From the NCBI GenBank assembly GCA_902515355.1, contig CABXUA010000007.1, forward strand, positions 1 through 51,435: DNA of 51,435 nucleotides, read 5' to 3'. How positions within the stretch are numbered: position 1 is the first letter of the stretch; the number at the start of each line of letters is the position of its first letter. Source of the stretch: an uncultured Pelagibacteraceae bacterium (GTDB lineage Bacteria > Pseudomonadota > Alphaproteobacteria > Pelagibacterales > Pelagibacteraceae). Under the pieces are notes generated by a model. That model made no database searches. It was not told the DNA's origin and was given only the letters and a program-made list of their open reading frames with translations. Positions 25,067 through 34,555 of the stretch are shown here, piece by piece. Made by a program: the position numbers and the translations under genes.

Positions 25067-25551
25067 AAATTATTGGTATTGACCCTGGACTAAATGGGGC
25101 TATCGCTGTTTTGGAGAACAACAAAGTAAAAGAAATTTTTGATGTTCCAGTCATGCCTGAAGGAAAAAAAAACAAAAGACAATTAAATAGTGCGCAGCTA
25201 GTTAAAATGTTAAAAGATATTTCTTATAATAAAGAAGAAACTGTAGTTGTTGTTGAAAATGTGAGCGCTATGCCTGGTCAAGGTGTAACAAGCATGTTTA
25301 ATTTTGGTCAAACCTTTGGAGCTATAAAAGGAATTTGTGCAGCTTTAGGACTACCTATTTTTTTTGTTAGACCAGCAAAATGGAAAAAACATTTTGATTT
25401 AATTAATTCTTCTAAAGATGCCAGCAGGACAAAAGCCATAGAAATGTATCCCTCTATATCTGACCAACTGTCAAAAAAAAAAGACGTTAATAAGTCTGAT
25501 GCTATACTAATTGCAAGATTCTATAGTGAAACAAGGCTTAAAGAGGACTAA
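25063..25551 (+). CDS. RuvC-like Holliday-junction nuclease, non-canonical type
   Basis: The 162-residue protein has the RNase H-like RuvC fold: IIGID7PGLNG (first acidic residue), VVVVE65N (second) and D141-V-N-K-S-D146-AILIARF near the end (third and perhaps fourth). It occupies the usual ruvC place after yebC. The middle, MPGQGVTSMFNFGQTFGAIKGICAALG then PAKWKKHF, resembles the RuvC-like nucleases of phages and some reduced genomes more than classical E. coli RuvC. No ruvA or ruvB follows; tolQ starts 74 bases later. It probably resolves four-way junctions, but its helicase partners are not here. Confidence 0.75.
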   Translation: MKIIGIDPGLNGAIAVLENNKVKEIFDVPVMPEGKKNKRQLNSAQLVKMLKDISYNKEETVVVVENVSAMPGQGVTSMFNFGQTFGAIKGICAALGLPIFFVRPAKWKKHFDLINSSKDASRTKAIEMYPSISDQLSKKKDVNKSDAILIARFYSETRLKED

Positions 25552-25625
25552 AACAAACTTAATTTAAAAAAAGTTTTATATTTTAAGGTCAAATTCATGA
25601 CACATTCTAAAAGTATTGAATTGTG

Positions 25626-26306
25626 ATGGAACAAGAAATAGCAACTCAAGTTGTTGGCTTAGGGGGCGCAAATGATTTTACCTTATGGCAACTTTTCAAG
25701 AGAGCAGATTTTGTTGTTAAATCTGTTATTATCATACTTATAGCAAGCTCAATCTATTCTTGGGCATTAATATTTGACAAGTACAGAATGTTTAAAAAAA
25801 TTAATGAATCATCTCTAAAATTTGAAGACAAGTTTTGGAAATCTAAATCTGCAGAAAGTTTTAGTAAAACACTTCCTGCTAAGTCCGATGATCCCATAAC
25901 TCAAATATTTTTGACAGCTATGACTGAACTTGTAAAAACAAGATCAAAATCATCTGCGGTTCAAGCAGCAAGAGTTGAGAGAGTTTTAGAAATATCAACT
26001 GATAATCAAATTAAAAATATAGAAAAAAATTTTACGTTTTTGGCTACAGTCGGAGCAACAGCACCTTTTATTGGATTATTTGGAACGGTTTGGGGAATAA
26101 TGAATTCATTTCAATCAATAGCAATTTCCAGAAATACAAGTTTAGCAATTGTTGCCCCAGGAATAGCCGAGGCTTTATTTGCAACAGCTCTTGGTTTGCT
26201 TGCAGCAATCCCTGCTGTAATAGCTTACAACAAGTTTAATAGTGATTCCAAAAGATACATAGCAAGAATTGATAATTTTTGTAAAAGATTTTTATCTATA
26301 ATTTAA
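25626..26306 (+). CDS. tolQ: Tol-Pal system proton channel subunit TolQ
   Basis: From ATG 25626 the protein has 226 residues (a GTG one codon earlier is an alternative start). It has three membrane helices: about 30-47, then a pair near 140-160 and 175-200. FLATVGATAPFIGLFGTVWGIMNSFQ and IAPGIAEALFATALGLLAAIPAV-like segments are the MotA/TolQ/ExbB channel core with the conserved polar Thr residues. TolQ with TolR uses the proton gradient to move TolA and draw the outer membrane in during division. It opens the tolQ-R-A-B run. Confidence 0.95.
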   Translation: MEQEIATQVVGLGGANDFTLWQLFKRADFVVKSVIIILIASSIYSWALIFDKYRMFKKINESSLKFEDKFWKSKSAESFSKTLPAKSDDPITQIFLTAMTELVKTRSKSSAVQAARVERVLEISTDNQIKNIEKNFTFLATVGATAPFIGLFGTVWGIMNSFQSIAISRNTSLAIVAPGIAEALFATALGLLAAIPAVIAYNKFNSDSKRYIARIDNFCKRFLSII

Positions 26307-26310
26307 TATT

Positions 26311-26724
26311 ATGGCATTCAAATTTAATCGTTCTAGAAATGAACCAATGAGTGAAATAAACGTAACTCCTTTCGTAGATGTTATGTTAGTTCTTTTAATA
26401 ATATTTATGGTTACAGCTCCTTTGCTTACAGTTGGTGTTCAAGTTGATTTACCAGAGTCTGCAGCAGACTCTTTGCCTGATGATCAAGAACCATTAACAA
26501 TTACAATAAATTCTAAAGGTGAAATTTTTATTCAAGAACATCAAGTTACTTTTAAAAAAATTGTGCCTAAACTTTTAGCGATTGCAAAAAATAGAACTGA
26601 TACAAGAATATATGTTAGAGGCGATAAAACTATAAATTATGGAAGAGTTTTAGAGGTCATGGGGACTTTATCCGGGGCTGGTTTTTCTAAAGTGGCATTG
26701 ATATCAGAGCCTTACAAAAGTTAA
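26311..26724 (+). CDS. tolR: Tol-Pal system protein TolR
   Basis: The 137-residue protein has the ExbD/TolR layout: short basic start, then EINVTPFVDVMLVLLIIFMVTAPLL, a single membrane helix carrying the proton-binding Asp of the motor (residue 24, in PFVDVML). A periplasmic domain follows, ending in VMGTLSGAGFSKVALIS. It works with TolQ as the stator of the motor that energises TolA. It lies 4 bases after tolQ, and tolA starts 7 bases after it. Confidence 0.95.
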   Translation: MAFKFNRSRNEPMSEINVTPFVDVMLVLLIIFMVTAPLLTVGVQVDLPESAADSLPDDQEPLTITINSKGEIFIQEHQVTFKKIVPKLLAIAKNRTDTRIYVRGDKTINYGRVLEVMGTLSGAGFSKVALISEPYKS

Positions 26725-26731
26725 ATGAAAA

Positions 26732-27538
26732 ATGATAAGAAGCTTAATATACTCAATATCTTTTCATGCACTTATAATCTTACTTACTATTTTAAGCTTA
26801 CCTTTCATGCTTAGACAGCCAATAGATTTACCTCCAATAATTTCCGTAGATTTCATTCAAATCTCAGATAAAACAAATATACCTTATGCCCCCAAAGCAA
26901 GAAAAGTTATTGAAAAAGTAAAAGAGGAAGAAAAAAGAGTAGTCTCAGAACAAGCACCTCCTTCAGCAAAAGCAAAAGAAAAACCTGATAGAATTCCTAT
27001 GCCAGATGAAAAAAAAGAGGAAAAGCAATTGGTAAAAAAAAAACAAAATCCTGAGGAAGTAGAGCCTAAAATAAGACAATCATCTGAATTTGAAAAAAAA
27101 GAAATTATAGACACCAATCAGATTGCAGCATTAATTGATAAGGCTAAGCAAGAAGAGGCTTTAACTGAAAAAACATCTAGTAAACTAACTCAAAGCAGTG
27201 TTAAAAATTCTTTTGCTACTGGACTTACTTTGTCACAAGAAGATGCTCTAAGAGCCCAAATATTTGGTTGTTGGAGCATTCCTTTGGGATTACCGTATGA
27301 TGACAATCTTTTAGTTAGAATAAAACTTAAATTGAAGAAAGATGGAACTATAATGAAATCTGAAATTTTAGATCATGAAAGAATGAATAGACCAGATCAA
27401 AAGTTTTATAAGATTTTGGCAGAAAGTGCTTTAAGAGCGGTTAGAATTTGTCAACCACTCAAAGTACCTACAACTGGTTATGAGAAATGGAAAGATTTAC
27501 AACTTAATTTCAATCCAACAGAAATGCTTAAGGGTTAA
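26732..27538 (+). CDS. tolA: Tol-Pal system protein TolA
   Basis: The 268-residue protein has one N-terminal membrane helix (about 7-26) with the SFHALIILL pattern that includes the Ser-His pair contacting TolQ/TolR. A charged, proline- and lysine-rich linker follows (about 55-150), and a C-terminal domain from ~165 with [26 protein letters not shown] resembles TolA/TonB C-domains. The linker is much shorter than the ~170-residue helix of E. coli TolA, in keeping with genome streamlining or a thinner periplasm. Its position between tolR and tolB supports the identity. Confidence 0.88.
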   Translation: MIRSLIYSISFHALIILLTILSLPFMLRQPIDLPPIISVDFIQISDKTNIPYAPKARKVIEKVKEEEKRVVSEQAPPSAKAKEKPDRIPMPDEKKEEKQLVKKKQNPEEVEPKIRQSSEFEKKEIIDTNQIAALIDKAKQEEALTEKTSSKLTQSSVKNSFATGLTLSQEDALRAQIFGCWSIPLGLPYDDNLLVRIKLKLKKDGTIMKSEILDHERMNRPDQKFYKILAESALRAVRICQPLKVPTTGYEKWKDLQLNFNPTEMLKG

Positions 27539-27540
27539 AT

Positions 27541-28878
27541 ATGTATAAATTAATCTTTATAACTCTAATTCTATTTTTCAATACTACATTTGCTAATAGT
27601 TTGATAAAAGTAGATATAACAAGGGGAAATCTAGATCCTTTACCTATAGCTGTCTCACCACTTCATGTTGACCCAAAATCTGAAAATCAAGAAAACGTTA
27701 AAGTAAAAGAATTAGGAGATAAAATTTCTAAAATTATAGAGAATAATTTTAGATCTACTGGACTATTTAATCCACTAGCTAAGGATGCATTTGTACAAAA
27801 ACCTGACATTGCGCATCTAAAACCAAGGTTTGAGGACTGGAGATTAATTAAAGCGCAAGCTTTAGTGACAGGTAAAATTATAGTTAAAGATGAAAAATTG
27901 AAAGTAGAGTTTAGGCTTTGGGATTTAACAGCTTCTAAAGAAATGATTGCTTTAGCTTTCACTACAACACCTAGTAATTGGCGTAGAGTAGCTCACATTA
28001 TATCTGATAAAATTTATCAAAGGTTAACTGGAGAAGACGGATATTTTGATACAAGAATAATATATGTGGCTGAGAGTGGACCAAAAGATAGACGAACAAA
28101 AAAATTAGCAATTATGGATCAAGACGGAGCTAACACAAAATACCTAACTCTTGGAAATGAATTAGTTTTAACCCCAAGATTTAATCCAGCAAATCAGCTG
28201 GTAACATATTTGTCCTATTTTAGAAATCTTCCAAGAGTATATTTATTGGACATTGAAACTGGAGTACAAGAAGTAGTGGGTAATTTTCCGGGTATGACTT
28301 TTGCTCCAAGATTTTCTCCTGATGGAAAAAAAATAATAATGAGTTTTGCCAAAGATGGAAATTCAGATATTTATACAATGGATCTTGAATCAAGAGTTGT
28401 AGAAAGAATTACTGACCATTCTTCTATAGATACTTCGCCATCATATTCCCCGGATGGAAAATATATAGCTTTTAATTCAGACCGTAGCGGACTTCAGCAA
28501 ATATATGTTATGAAAAGCGATGGGACCAATGTTAAAAGAGTTACTTTCGGAAATGGTTTATACGGAACCCCAGTGTGGTCTCCTCGAGGAGATTTAATTG
28601 CTTTTACAAAAGTTAGGAAAGGCAGATTTTATATCGGAGTTATGAGAGTTGATGGAACAGGTGAGAGATTATTAACTGAAAATTTTTATCAAGAAGCTCC
28701 TTCTTGGTCACCTAATGGAAGGGTTTTAGTATTTTACAGAGAAACGAAGTCTGGTGCAAAAGGGGAGGGATTCTCAGCCAAATTATGGTCTATTGATATT
28801 ACTGGCTATAATGAGAGGAAAATAAAGACAGAAACCGATGCTTCTGACCCATCCTGGTCCTCATTGCTCTCAAAGTGA
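27541..28878 (+). CDS. tolB: Tol-Pal system beta-propeller protein TolB
   Basis: The 445-residue protein has a clear signal peptide ([20 protein letters not shown]). A small N-terminal alpha/beta domain is followed by a six-bladed beta-propeller with repeated [35 protein letters not shown] and WSPNGRVL units. The [14 protein letters not shown] segment is a family hallmark. TolB binds Pal in the periplasm and hands it to TolA. It is 2 bases after tolA. pal follows after 80 bases, the largest gap in the Tol cluster. Confidence 0.96.
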   Translation: MYKLIFITLILFFNTTFANSLIKVDITRGNLDPLPIAVSPLHVDPKSENQENVKVKELGDKISKIIENNFRSTGLFNPLAKDAFVQKPDIAHLKPRFEDWRLIKAQALVTGKIIVKDEKLKVEFRLWDLTASKEMIALAFTTTPSNWRRVAHIISDKIYQRLTGEDGYFDTRIIYVAESGPKDRRTKKLAIMDQDGANTKYLTLGNELVLTPRFNPANQLVTYLSYFRNLPRVYLLDIETGVQEVVGNFPGMTFAPRFSPDGKKIIMSFAKDGNSDIYTMDLESRVVERITDHSSIDTSPSYSPDGKYIAFNSDRSGLQQIYVMKSDGTNVKRVTFGNGLYGTPVWSPRGDLIAFTKVRKGRFYIGVMRVDGTGERLLTENFYQEAPSWSPNGRVLVFYRETKSGAKGEGFSAKLWSIDITGYNERKIKTETDASDPSWSSLLSK

Positions 28879-28914
28879 GGATATTATTATGTAATTTACA
28901 CTTGAATAATCTAA

Positions 28915-28920
28915 TATAAT
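28915..28920 (+). promoter_or_regulatory. possible -10 box upstream of pal
   Basis: A perfect TATAAT lies 38 bases before the pal ATG in the 80-base gap after tolB. The nearest -35-like element, TTTACA (28895-28900), is only 14 bases upstream of it, shorter than usual. A separate pal transcript would fit the high abundance needed for this lipoprotein and the terminator directly after pal, but the match may be chance in such AT-rich sequence. Confidence 0.33.
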
Positions 28921-28958
28921 TTGAAATATTCCAGCAACTTAAACCATAAGGTGAAAAT

Positions 28959-29432
28959 ATGAAATTTAAAATTAATTTAAGAACAGTAATTCTAGTGTTG
29001 TTAGCTTCTTTCGCGTTAAGTGCTTGTGCTACGCAAAAAAAAGCTGGCATGGAAGGCGATGTTTACACTGGAAGTGAAACTGTAAAATACTTAGCAAGTG
29101 GTGTTCCAGACAGAGTTTTCTTTGCTACTAACAAATCAAGTTTAACAACAAAATCTAGAGATACATTAAGAAAGCAAGCAACGTACTTAAGAAAGAACAA
29201 AAATCTTAATATTACTATAGAAGGTCACGCTGATGAGAGAGGCACTAGAGAATACAACTTAGCATTAGGTGAGCGAAGAGCTAACGCTGCTAAAGATTAT
29301 CTGATGACCTATGGTGTTTCAGGAAACAGAATATCTGTAATTAGTTATGGAAAAGAAAAACCTGTTAATACAGCTTCTACTCCATTAGCTTGGTCTCAAA
29401 ACAGAAGATCTGTTACTGTAAAAGTTAATTAA
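28959..29432 (+). CDS. pal: peptidoglycan-associated lipoprotein Pal
   Basis: The 157-residue protein has a lipoprotein signal ending L-S-A-C23, where C23 would be lipidated, and an OmpA-like peptidoglycan-binding domain. DRVFFATNKSSLT, IEGHADERGTREYNLALGERRANAAKDYL and SYGKEKPV carry the residues that grip diaminopimelate. It links the outer membrane to the cell wall and is moved by TolB/TolA. A ribosome site AAGGTG precedes the start. It is closed by the intrinsic terminator at 29458. Confidence 0.96.
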   Translation: MKFKINLRTVILVLLASFALSACATQKKAGMEGDVYTGSETVKYLASGVPDRVFFATNKSSLTTKSRDTLRKQATYLRKNKNLNITIEGHADERGTREYNLALGERRANAAKDYLMTYGVSGNRISVISYGKEKPVNTASTPLAWSQNRRSVTVKVN

Positions 29433-29457
29433 AAATAGTAGAATTTACTAAAATTTA

Positions 29458-29492
29458 AGACCCTTTAGCTAAAACTGAAGGGTCTTTTTTTT
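29458..29492 (+). terminator. intrinsic terminator after pal
   Basis: AGACCCTT (29458-29465) pairs with AAGGGTCT (29478-29485) to form an 8-bp stem with a 12-base loop, followed by a run of T to 29492. It begins 25 bases after the pal stop and is the only clear intrinsic terminator I found in the window. It precedes cpoB by 28 bases, so the Tol operon is at least partly split here. Confidence 0.88.
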
Positions 29493-29520
29493 GCCATTAT
29501 CTATAACTAAAGAAAGAACA

Positions 29521-30483
29521 ATGAAAGTACTTAAGTTTTTAAATATAAATTTGCTCCTGGCATTTTTGATTTTGACTTTCATAAATACTAAAGTGAATTC
29601 AGAAGAAGAACAAATGGACTCTATTGTTAATCAAATTCAAATTATTACAAAAGATTTAAAAACTTTAGAAAAAGCTGTTTATAAATCTTCTGACGTAACC
29701 TCAACCTTTTCTGCAGATAGTCTAAACGAAGATGTTTTAACTAAACACTTGCTAAAATTAAATGAAATAGAAAATCAATTTAGAGAATTAACTAATAGGT
29801 TTGAGGAAGTTAATTTTAAGTTAGACAAACTTTCAAACAGAGTAACAAAAATTCAATCAGATACTCAGTTAAGAATTACTGACCTAGAGAAAAGTGGTTC
29901 AAATAATATTAATCAAGAAAATAAAAAAAATGTTAATTTACCAGGAACAGATAAGCCACAAGACTTCGGTGCAGCTCCAGGGTATAAAAAAACTTCAAGC
30001 TTACCTGAAACACAACAAACACAATCAATCGAAACAGCAGGAACAGTAATTACTGAAAAACCAGAGACAGCCGAGTCACTATTGCCTGATAAACCAGCCG
30101 CAGAACAATATGAGTTTGCTGTAAGTTTTATGAAAATTGGCGACTATGAAACTGCTGAGTTTGCTTTAAAAGAATTTATTGATAAAAATAAGGATCATGA
30201 TTTAGCTGGTAACGCGCAGTATTGGTATGGAGAGACATTTAGAATCAGACAGCTTTATTCTGATGCAGCATCCGCATACTTGGATGGATATCAAAATTAT
30301 CCAAAAAGTAAAAAAGCTCCTGATAATCTTTTAAAACTTGGTATTACTATGGTTCAACTAGGGGAAAAAGATCAAGGATGCGCAATGATAAATGGAATTA
30401 AAAAACAGTATCCAAAAGCTAGTAAGTCTGTGCTACAAAAAGCTCAATATGAGCAAAAAAAATTCAAATGTGCAAAGTCTTAA
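29521..30483 (+). CDS. cpoB: Tol-Pal system protein CpoB (YbgF)
   Basis: From ATG 29521 the product has 320 residues and a signal peptide (MKVLKFLNINLLLAFLILTF...VNS). An earlier in-frame start lies in the T run of the pal terminator and would hide the signal. The N-terminal third has heptad repeats (KHLLKLNEIENQFRELTNRFEEV), the trimerising coiled coil of the family. The C-terminal third, from AAEQYEFAVSFMKIGDYETAE, has TPR-like repeats that end with KLGITMVQLGEKDQGC. CpoB couples peptidoglycan synthesis and outer-membrane constriction. The start of tilS overlaps its end. Confidence 0.88.
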   Translation: MKVLKFLNINLLLAFLILTFINTKVNSEEEQMDSIVNQIQIITKDLKTLEKAVYKSSDVTSTFSADSLNEDVLTKHLLKLNEIENQFRELTNRFEEVNFKLDKLSNRVTKIQSDTQLRITDLEKSGSNNINQENKKNVNLPGTDKPQDFGAAPGYKKTSSLPETQQTQSIETAGTVITEKPETAESLLPDKPAAEQYEFAVSFMKIGDYETAEFALKEFIDKNKDHDLAGNAQYWYGETFRIRQLYSDAASAYLDGYQNYPKSKKAPDNLLKLGITMVQLGEKDQGCAMINGIKKQYPKASKSVLQKAQYEQKKFKCAKS

Positions 30484-31471
30484 AAACACACTTAAAAAGA
30501 ATAAAAAAATTCAAGAAATTTACTTAAATTTTAAAACAAATTTAAAAAAATTTACCAAAAACAAAAGATTTATTGTGGCAATATCTGGCGGTCCAGATAG
30601 CCTAGCGCTTGCTGCATTAAGCAAGTTATATCAATTGGACCACAAAACAAAAGTCTTTTTTGTTTTAATAGATCATGGAATTAGAAAAAACTCAAATAAG
30701 GAAGCCAAACAAGTAAAAAAAATTTTAAATAAAAAAAAAATAATTTTAAATGTGATTAGAAATGATAAAAAAATCATAAGAAACATTCAAAATGAAGCAA
30801 GAAATATAAGGTACAGTCTACTTTTAAAGTACTCTAAAAAAAATAAAGCTAATTACATTTTAACCGGTCATCATAGTGATGATCAGATAGAAACTTTTTT
30901 TATAAGACTTTCTAGAGGTAGCGGAATTCAAGGCCTGTCATCTATGAAAAAAATTACAAAATTAAGCAAAGATATTAAATTAATAAGACCACTCTTGGAT
31001 TGTAAAAAAAAAGATTTAGTTTTTATCGCTAAAAAATCTTTTGGAAGTTATATCAAAGATCCTAGCAATACAGATAAAAAGTTTCTTCGAGTAAAAATTA
31101 GATCTTTAAAAAAAAATTTGGAAAAAAGCGGGATTTATCATGATCAAATTATAAAATCTATAAACAATCTTGCTTCTACCAGAGACATATTAAATGAATA
31201 TTTAGAAAAAGTTTCATTAAAATATGTAAAAAGAAAAAAAAATGAAACTTTGATAAATATAAAAAAACTTTATTTTGAGTCAAAAGAAGTAAAACTAAAA
31301 GTTTTAAGCCATGAAATAAAAGATTTTTCTGAATCATATTATCCACCTAGATCAAAAAAAGTTCTTTATGCATTAAAAAAAATCGAATCTCTTGACAGAG
31401 TGAAATTAACTCTCGGTGGGTGTTTTTTAGAAAAAAGAGGTGACTTTTTGTCCATTAAAAAAGAGATATAA
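30449..31471 (+). CDS. tilS: tRNA(Ile)-lysidine synthase
   Basis: From the ATG at 30449 the product has 340 residues. The PP-loop ATP-pyrophosphatase motif S46-G-G-P-D-S is preceded by FIVAI, and ILTGHHSDDQIETFFIRLSRGSG is the second TilS signature. The enzyme attaches lysine to C34 of the minor tRNA-Ile so that it reads AUA codons, which are very common in this AT-rich genome. The start overlaps cpoB by 35 bases; a GTG at 30470 (14-base overlap) is an alternative. The C-terminal anticodon-binding domain appears short compared with E. coli. The next gene is ftsH, as in many bacteria. Confidence 0.92.
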   Translation: MSKKNSNVQSLKNTLKKNKKIQEIYLNFKTNLKKFTKNKRFIVAISGGPDSLALAALSKLYQLDHKTKVFFVLIDHGIRKNSNKEAKQVKKILNKKKIILNVIRNDKKIIRNIQNEARNIRYSLLLKYSKKNKANYILTGHHSDDQIETFFIRLSRGSGIQGLSSMKKITKLSKDIKLIRPLLDCKKKDLVFIAKKSFGSYIKDPSNTDKKFLRVKIRSLKKNLEKSGIYHDQIIKSINNLASTRDILNEYLEKVSLKYVKRKKNETLINIKKLYFESKEVKLKVLSHEIKDFSESYYPPRSKKVLYALKKIESLDRVKLTLGGCFLEKRGDFLSIKKEI

Positions 31472-31544
31472 AGCTAAAAAACAATAATATCGTTACAATT
31501 TTACTAATTTGCCTTATTTACAATAGAATGTGCTTTTATTAATA

Positions 31545-31572
31545 CTTGTTATTAAATTAAAAATACCTATTT
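31545..31572 (+). promoter_or_regulatory. sigma32-type (heat-shock) promoter of ftsH
   Basis: CTTG (31545-31548) is followed by exactly 17 bases and CCTATTT (31566-31572). This agrees with the heat-shock promoter consensus described for alphaproteobacteria (CTTG, 17-18 bases, CYTATNT). The start site would be at about 31578-31581, so the ftsH message may begin at or just before its ATG, and no ribosome site is seen there. The rpoH gene is 6.5 kb downstream. Confidence 0.55.
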
Positions 31573-31580
31573 ATTATAAT

Positions 31581-33476
31581 ATGAATTTAAAAAATTTAGC
31601 AATGTGGGCAATGATAGTTCTCCTATCCGTAGGGCTATTCAATTTATTTCAAAACCCTGAAAGAGCAAATGTCTCAAAAGATAAAATTGCATTTTCTCAA
31701 TTTTTATCTGAGGTAGAAGCAGGAAGAGTTGTTGAGGTAGAAATTCAAGGCAACAATATTAACGGCCAATTATCGGATGGATCAAATTTTAATACATTTT
31801 CACCTAACTATCCAAACCTAGTTGAAAAATTATCCGAAAAAGGAGTCAGTATTGTAGCTACTCCACTTGAGGATAAAATGCCTTCATTACTAGGTATATT
31901 ATTATCTTGGTTCCCGATGTTATTGCTCATTGGAGTTTGGGTATTTTTTATGAGACAGATGCAAGGTGGAAAAGGCGGAGCTATGGGTTTTGGAAGATCA
32001 AAAGCAAAACTATTAACTGAAGCTCAAGGTAAAGTTACATTTAATGATGTAGCTGGAGTTGAGGAAGCAAAACAAGAAGTTGAAGAAATTGTTGAATTTT
32101 TAAAAGATCCTAAAAAATTTAGTAGGCTTGGAGGTAAAATTCCAAAAGGCGCATTATTAATTGGTCCTCCGGGTACAGGAAAAACTTTACTGGCTAGAGC
32201 AATTGCTGGAGAAGCAAATGTACCTTTCTTTTCTATATCTGGATCAGATTTTGTTGAAATGTTCGTGGGTGTTGGAGCATCTAGAGTTAGAGACATGTTT
32301 GAACAAGGAAAAAAACACGCTCCTTGTATAATTTTTGTAGATGAAATTGATGCTGTTGGTAGAAGCAGAGGCGCTGGTTTAGGCGGAGGTAACGATGAAA
32401 GAGAACAAACACTTAACCAGCTTTTAGTGGAAATGGATGGATTTGATACTAATGAAGGAATAATTTTGATAGCAGCAACTAATAGACCTGATGTGTTGGA
32501 CCCAGCTCTTTTAAGACCAGGAAGATTTGACAGACAAGTTGTTGTACCTAATCCAGATATTATTGGCAGAGAAGCAATTCTTAAAGTACACGTTAAAAAA
32601 ATTAGCACTGGCCCAGATGTAAAATTAAGAACTATAGCTAGAGGTACACCTGGATTCTCAGGAGCAGACTTAGCAAACTTAATAAATGAATCAGCACTAT
32701 TAGCGGCAAGAAAAAACAAAAGAGTAGTTACAATGTCAGATATTGAAGAGGCTAAAGATAAAGTAATGATGGGAGCAGAAAGAAGATCTATGGTAATGAG
32801 TGAAGATGAAAAGAAACTTACTGCTTATCATGAAAGCGGTCACGCAATTGTAGCTCTTAATGAAAAAGTATCTGATCCTATACATAAAGCCACTATAATA
32901 CCTAGAGGTAGAGCGTTAGGTATGGTAATGAGATTACCTGAGAGAGACCAGTTATCAGTTACAAGAGAAAAAATGTACTCAGATATAGCTGTTGCTATGG
33001 GAGGAAGGATAGCAGAGGAATTAATTTTTGGTTATGAAAAAATTACATCTGGAGCTTCATCTGATATTGATATGGCAACTAAAATGGCAAAAAACATGGT
33101 TACAAGATATGGAATGAGTAAAGATTTAGGAACCGTAGCTTATGGCGAAAATGAAGATGAAGTTTTTCTTGGAAGACAGATTGCAAGACAACAACACATG
33201 TCCGAAGAAACTGCTAAAAAAGTTGACTCTGAAGTGAAAAAAATTGTTGATACAGGTTATGATAGAGCTAAACAAGTTCTAACAGAAAAGATTGATGATC
33301 TTCATAAATTAGCTAAAGCTCTTCTGGTATATGAGACGTTATCTGGCGACGAAATAAGAGATCTAATTTTAAAAAATATTAAACCTACAAGATCATTTAA
33401 AGACGACAGTGAAAGTGACGATAAAGAATCATCAGCTCTAGATTCATTAGGTCTTAAACCCAAACCAGCAGTTTAA
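31581..33476 (+). CDS. ftsH: ATP-dependent zinc metalloprotease FtsH
   Basis: From ATG 31581 the protein has 631 residues, the normal length. It has two membrane helices (about 5-22 and 103-122) around a small periplasmic domain. The AAA+ module has Walker A G195-PPGTGKT, Walker B IIFVDEID and the second region of homology [20 protein letters not shown]. The zinc site is H417-E-S-G-H421. It degrades membrane proteins and unstable regulators such as sigma32 and LpxC in E. coli. The longer GTG start at 31530 would lie across the heat-shock promoter and was rejected. The sigma32-type promoter closes a feedback loop with RpoH if both work as in E. coli (inference). Confidence 0.96.
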   Translation: MNLKNLAMWAMIVLLSVGLFNLFQNPERANVSKDKIAFSQFLSEVEAGRVVEVEIQGNNINGQLSDGSNFNTFSPNYPNLVEKLSEKGVSIVATPLEDKMPSLLGILLSWFPMLLLIGVWVFFMRQMQGGKGGAMGFGRSKAKLLTEAQGKVTFNDVAGVEEAKQEVEEIVEFLKDPKKFSRLGGKIPKGALLIGPPGTGKTLLARAIAGEANVPFFSISGSDFVEMFVGVGASRVRDMFEQGKKHAPCIIFVDEIDAVGRSRGAGLGGGNDEREQTLNQLLVEMDGFDTNEGIILIAATNRPDVLDPALLRPGRFDRQVVVPNPDIIGREAILKVHVKKISTGPDVKLRTIARGTPGFSGADLANLINESALLAARKNKRVVTMSDIEEAKDKVMMGAERRSMVMSEDEKKLTAYHESGHAIVALNEKVSDPIHKATIIPRGRALGMVMRLPERDQLSVTREKMYSDIAVAMGGRIAEELIFGYEKITSGASSDIDMATKMAKNMVTRYGMSKDLGTVAYGENEDEVFLGRQIARQQHMSEETAKKVDSEVKKIVDTGYDRAKQVLTEKIDDLHKLAKALLVYETLSGDEIRDLILKNIKPTRSFKDDSESDDKESSALDSLGLKPKPAV

Positions 33477-33487
33477 AATAGCCCTGC

Positions 33488-34555
33488 ATGAATAAATATT
33501 ACACAAGAGCGTGTAATTTTTATTACGGGAAAAATGCTGCTAAATTAATAAAAAAAAAACTTGCCTTGCCTCTTTGTGGCGATAAAAATATAGCATTCGA
33601 TAAGATTGAAATTTTTAAAAGAAATAAACATAATACTCTTTCAAAAATTATTAGTTTTAAAAAAATTAAATCTTTAGCTCCTCTTTGTAAAAGCAAAGTA
33701 AAAAAAGATTTAAAAAAAATAACTTTAAAAAGAAAAAATTTTCTTAACAATGTTGATTTTAATAAACCTACGATAATGGGAATTTTAAATTTAACACCTG
33801 ATAGTTTTTCTGATGGAGGAAAGTTTAATAATGAAAAAAAATCCTACCTACATATAAGCAATATGATTAAAGCGGGTGCAAAAATTATTGACGTTGGTGG
33901 GGAGTCTACCAGACCGGGTTCGAAAACTATCCCTGTGAAATCAGAATGGAAAAGAATAGAAAAAGTAATAAAAAATTTTAAAAAAAGACATAAAAATATT
34001 TGTCTATCTTTAGATACAAGAAAATCAGAAATTATGCTTAAAGGAGTTAAATCTGGAGTAAATTTAATAAATGATGTTTCTGGATTTAATTATGATGAAA
34101 CTTCTTTAATTAAATTAAAAAAATTTAATATTTCTAAAGTAATACATCACATGCAAGGAACACCTAATACTATGCAAAAAAATCCTAAATACAAAAATGT
34201 TTTGCTAGATATCTATGATTTTTTTGAAAAAGTAATTAAAAAGATTAATAATAGGAAGATAGTTTTAGATCCTGGAATTGGTTTTGGTAAAGATCTGAAA
34301 CATAATTTGACTTTAATTTCTAAGATATCTTTGTTTCATAGTCTAGGATTTCCAATATTGATCGGAACATCTAGAAAAAGATTTATTGCTCAAATATCAG
34401 GAGAATATGATAGTGAGGAGAGAATTGGGGGAACTTTGGCATCTGTATTATTTTTATTATCTCAAGGTGTACAAATTTTTAGAGTACACAACGTTAAAGA
34501 AGTCAATCAAGGAATATTAGTATTTAAAGAAATATTGGCAAATTTTAAAAATTAA
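33488..34555 (+). CDS. folP: dihydropteroate synthase
   Basis: The 355-residue protein is longer than E. coli FolP because of an N-terminal region of ~90 lysine-rich residues with LPLCGD, a form common in alphaproteobacteria. The catalytic TIM barrel then follows: IMGILNLTPDSFSDGG (substrate loop 1), IIDVGGESTRPGS (loop 2), LSLDTRKSEI, LINDVSGF, VIHHMQGTPNTMQ, VLDPGIGFGKDLKHN and LIGTSRKRF. It joins pABA to dihydropterin pyrophosphate in folate synthesis. It lies 11 bases after ftsH and ends on the first base of glmM, the ordinary ftsH-folP-glmM arrangement. Confidence 0.94.
   Translation: MNKYYTRACNFYYGKNAAKLIKKKLALPLCGDKNIAFDKIEIFKRNKHNTLSKIISFKKIKSLAPLCKSKVKKDLKKITLKRKNFLNNVDFNKPTIMGILNLTPDSFSDGGKFNNEKKSYLHISNMIKAGAKIIDVGGESTRPGSKTIPVKSEWKRIEKVIKNFKKRHKNICLSLDTRKSEIMLKGVKSGVNLINDVSGFNYDETSLIKLKKFNISKVIHHMQGTPNTMQKNPKYKNVLLDIYDFFEKVIKKINNRKIVLDPGIGFGKDLKHNLTLISKISLFHSLGFPILIGTSRKRFIAQISGEYDSEERIGGTLASVLFLLSQGVQIFRVHNVKEVNQGILVFKEILANFKN

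Noticed and set aside
31575-31580. TATAAT directly before the ftsH ATG as a sigma70 -10 box
   Set aside because: The start site would lie about 6 bases inside ftsH. The CTTG-17-CCTATTT element a few bases upstream gives better geometry.
32024-32719. A 231-residue open frame on the minus strand across the middle of ftsH
   Set aside because: It is the antisense of the conserved AAA+ domain, with Ser/Pro-rich low-complexity content and no ribosome site; a shadow frame.
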